From assembly GCA_902795625.1 (NCBI GenBank), contig CADBLW010000345.1, positions 1-6,799 on the forward strand: a stretch of DNA of 6,799 nucleotides. Reading direction: 5' to 3'. Below are positions 6,139 to 6,799 of this stretch, one piece after another. The translations under genes and the position numbers were made by a program. The DNA comes from an uncultured Lachnospiraceae bacterium. Lineage in GTDB: Bacteria > Bacillota > Clostridia > Lachnospirales > Lachnospiraceae. The notes beneath the pieces are model-generated. The model was given only the letters and a program-made list of their open reading frames with translations, made no database searches and was not told the DNA's origin. The number at the start of each line of letters is the position of its first letter. Within the stretch, counting starts at the first letter, position 1.

Positions 6139-6145
6139 TTCCTCC
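6139..6145 (-). promoter_or_regulatory. Ribosome binding site that fixes the start of the exonuclease gene
   Basis: On the - strand GGAGGAA (6145 down to 6139) precedes the ATG at 6134, with the GGAGG core 6 nt away. It would be inside the gene if the upstream ATG at 6185 were used. Confidence 0.8.
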
Positions 6146-6216
6146 GGAGTGCCGCACCCTGACTGATAACGATGGCGCGGGGCACATTTTTCGTTTATTA
6201 CGGTAACAAAATAAAT

Positions 6217-6262
6217 GCGGAATTTCAAGCGGAAAATAGGCAGAAAATGGGTGCTTTTCCGC
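6217..6262. repeat. GCGGAA repeats and an 8-bp inverted repeat in the divergent exonuclease/ruvA intergenic region
   Basis: GCGGAA occurs at 6217-6222 and again at 6229-6234, 12 bp apart. An inverted copy, TTCCGC, lies at 6257-6262. The second and third copies extend to a perfect 8-bp inverted pair, GCGGAAAA (6229-6236) and TTTTCCGC (6255-6262). The right arm lies just upstream of the ruvA -10 box and overlaps where a -35 box would be. Possible operator or folded element; function unknown. The 183-bp gap 6135-6317 holds no gene. Confidence 0.55.
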
Positions 6263-6270
6263 GAGCTCTG

Positions 6271-6279
6271 TGATATACT
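6271..6279 (+). promoter_or_regulatory. Extended -10 promoter for ruvA
   Basis: TGATATACT contains the extended TGn element (6271-6273) and the -10 box TATACT (6274-6279). The position 17 bp upstream (GTGCTT, 6251-6256) is a poor -35 box, so the extended -10 probably compensates. TGATA (6271-6275) and TATCA (6282-6286) form a small inverted repeat over the -10, and GGAC-TTTAT-GTCC (6288-6300) a second in the leader. I saw no Gram-positive LexA box (GAAC-N4-GTTC). Confidence 0.6.
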
Positions 6280-6317
6280 GCTATCAGGGACTTTATGTCC
6301 GGAAATGAGGTAGCGAA

Positions 6318-6799
6318 ATGATTGCGATGCTTCAGGGGAAGCTTGAATATATGACGGAGTCGGAGGCCGTGATCCTGTGCGGCGGCGTCGGTTACGAGGT
6401 GACCATGCCCGCGTCGGATCTGTCCTCGATGCCCGGGATCGGGGAAGAGGTGCGCGTGTATACGCATTTGAGCGTAAATGAGAACACGGGCATCAATTTG
6501 TTTGGATTTCTCACAAGGGACACGCTGGAGATGTTCCGGCGGCTGATCACCGTGAGCGGCATCGGGCCGAAGGGCGCGGTCGGGATCCTGTCGACCATGT
6601 CGGTACAGGATCTGCAGATGGCGATCCTGACCGAGGACGTCGCGTCGATCGCGAAGGCGCCTGGTGTCGGAAAGAAGACGGCAGCGAAGCTTGTGCTGGA
6701 GCTCAAGGACAAGGTCGACTGGAAGCAGACACTGGAGGCGCGTTTGGATGCAGGCGCGGCGGCAGCGGCGGCAGTGCCCGGTCGGAGTGCGGCGGCAGC
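6318..6799 (+). CDS. ruvA: Holliday junction DNA helicase subunit RuvA (5' part; runs off the right end)
   Basis: RuvA binds four-way DNA junctions as a tetramer and loads the RuvB motor during recombinational repair. The first 160 codons are present. Domain I (1-64) starts MIAMLQGKLEYM and holds GGVGYEV (22-28). Domain II has two helix-hairpin-helix DNA-binding motifs, SGIGPKGA (80-87) and PGVGKKTA (115-122). An alanine-rich linker (145-160) follows, and the RuvB-binding domain III lies beyond the window. In the loop that carries the acidic pin, E55 is present but the next residue is Asn (N54-E55-N56) instead of the common R-E-D, and this loop seems one residue longer than in E. coli. AATGAGGT precedes the ATG at a workable distance. 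ruvB normally follows. Confidence 0.96.
   Translation, partial: MIAMLQGKLEYMTESEAVILCGGVGYEVTMPASDLSSMPGIGEEVRVYTHLSVNENTGINLFGFLTRDTLEMFRRLITVSGIGPKGAVGILSTMSVQDLQMAILTEDVASIAKAPGVGKKTAAKLVLELKDKVDWKQTLEARLDAGAAAAAAVPGRSAAA

Noticed and set aside
6135..6185. Upstream ATG start for the exonuclease gene (17 extra residues)
   Set aside because: GGAGGAA lies just before ATG 6134, and the added residues show no family-like sequence.

Overview
The window looks like chromosomal DNA from a fairly GC-rich Firmicute, most likely a Clostridia/Lachnospiraceae-type gut anaerobe. This is inferred from the strong AGGAGG ribosome binding sites, consensus sigma-A promoters, the zinc-type (four-Cys) L32 protein, the RuvA style and a YprB-like RNase H-fold protein. 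No mobile element, CRISPR array, rRNA or tRNA gene was seen.

Layout, left to right. (1) The window opens with the 3' end of a surface protein on the + strand: a proline/acidic spacer, a PKTAD sortase-like motif, one membrane helix and a basic tail. (2) rpmF (ribosomal protein L32) follows as a single-gene unit, with a perfect TTGACA-17-TATAAT promoter and a perfect GAAA-loop terminator. (3) A PAP2-family membrane phosphatase has its own promoter, whose -35 box sits in the tail of the rpmF terminator. (4) A tight three-gene operon comes next, also with its own promoter: a multi-pass membrane protein resembling transmembrane acyltransferases, an AMP-forming acyl-activating ligase, and a dedicated acyl carrier protein. 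Gaps between these genes are only 3 and 4 nt. (5) A bidirectional terminator and a diverged 30-bp direct repeat separate this operon from (6) a convergent gene on the - strand for a YprB-like DEDD exonuclease/RNase H-fold protein. (7) A divergent intergenic region with GCGGAA repeats leads to (8) the 5' part of ruvA, which runs off the right end.

The most interesting element is the operon in (4). Its logic parallels the dlt system: a ligase activates an acyl group, a small carrier protein holds it as a phosphopantetheine thioester, and a membrane protein passes it to a cell-surface acceptor. Here, however, the ligase looks like a fatty-acid (FadD-like) enzyme and the membrane protein is not an MBOAT (DltB). 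The inference is an acyl-ACP-fed surface acylation system whose acyl group and acceptor are unknown. The PAP2 enzyme just upstream may act on a related lipid phosphate carrier. The right-hand part (exonuclease, ruvA) is DNA metabolism and probably unrelated.
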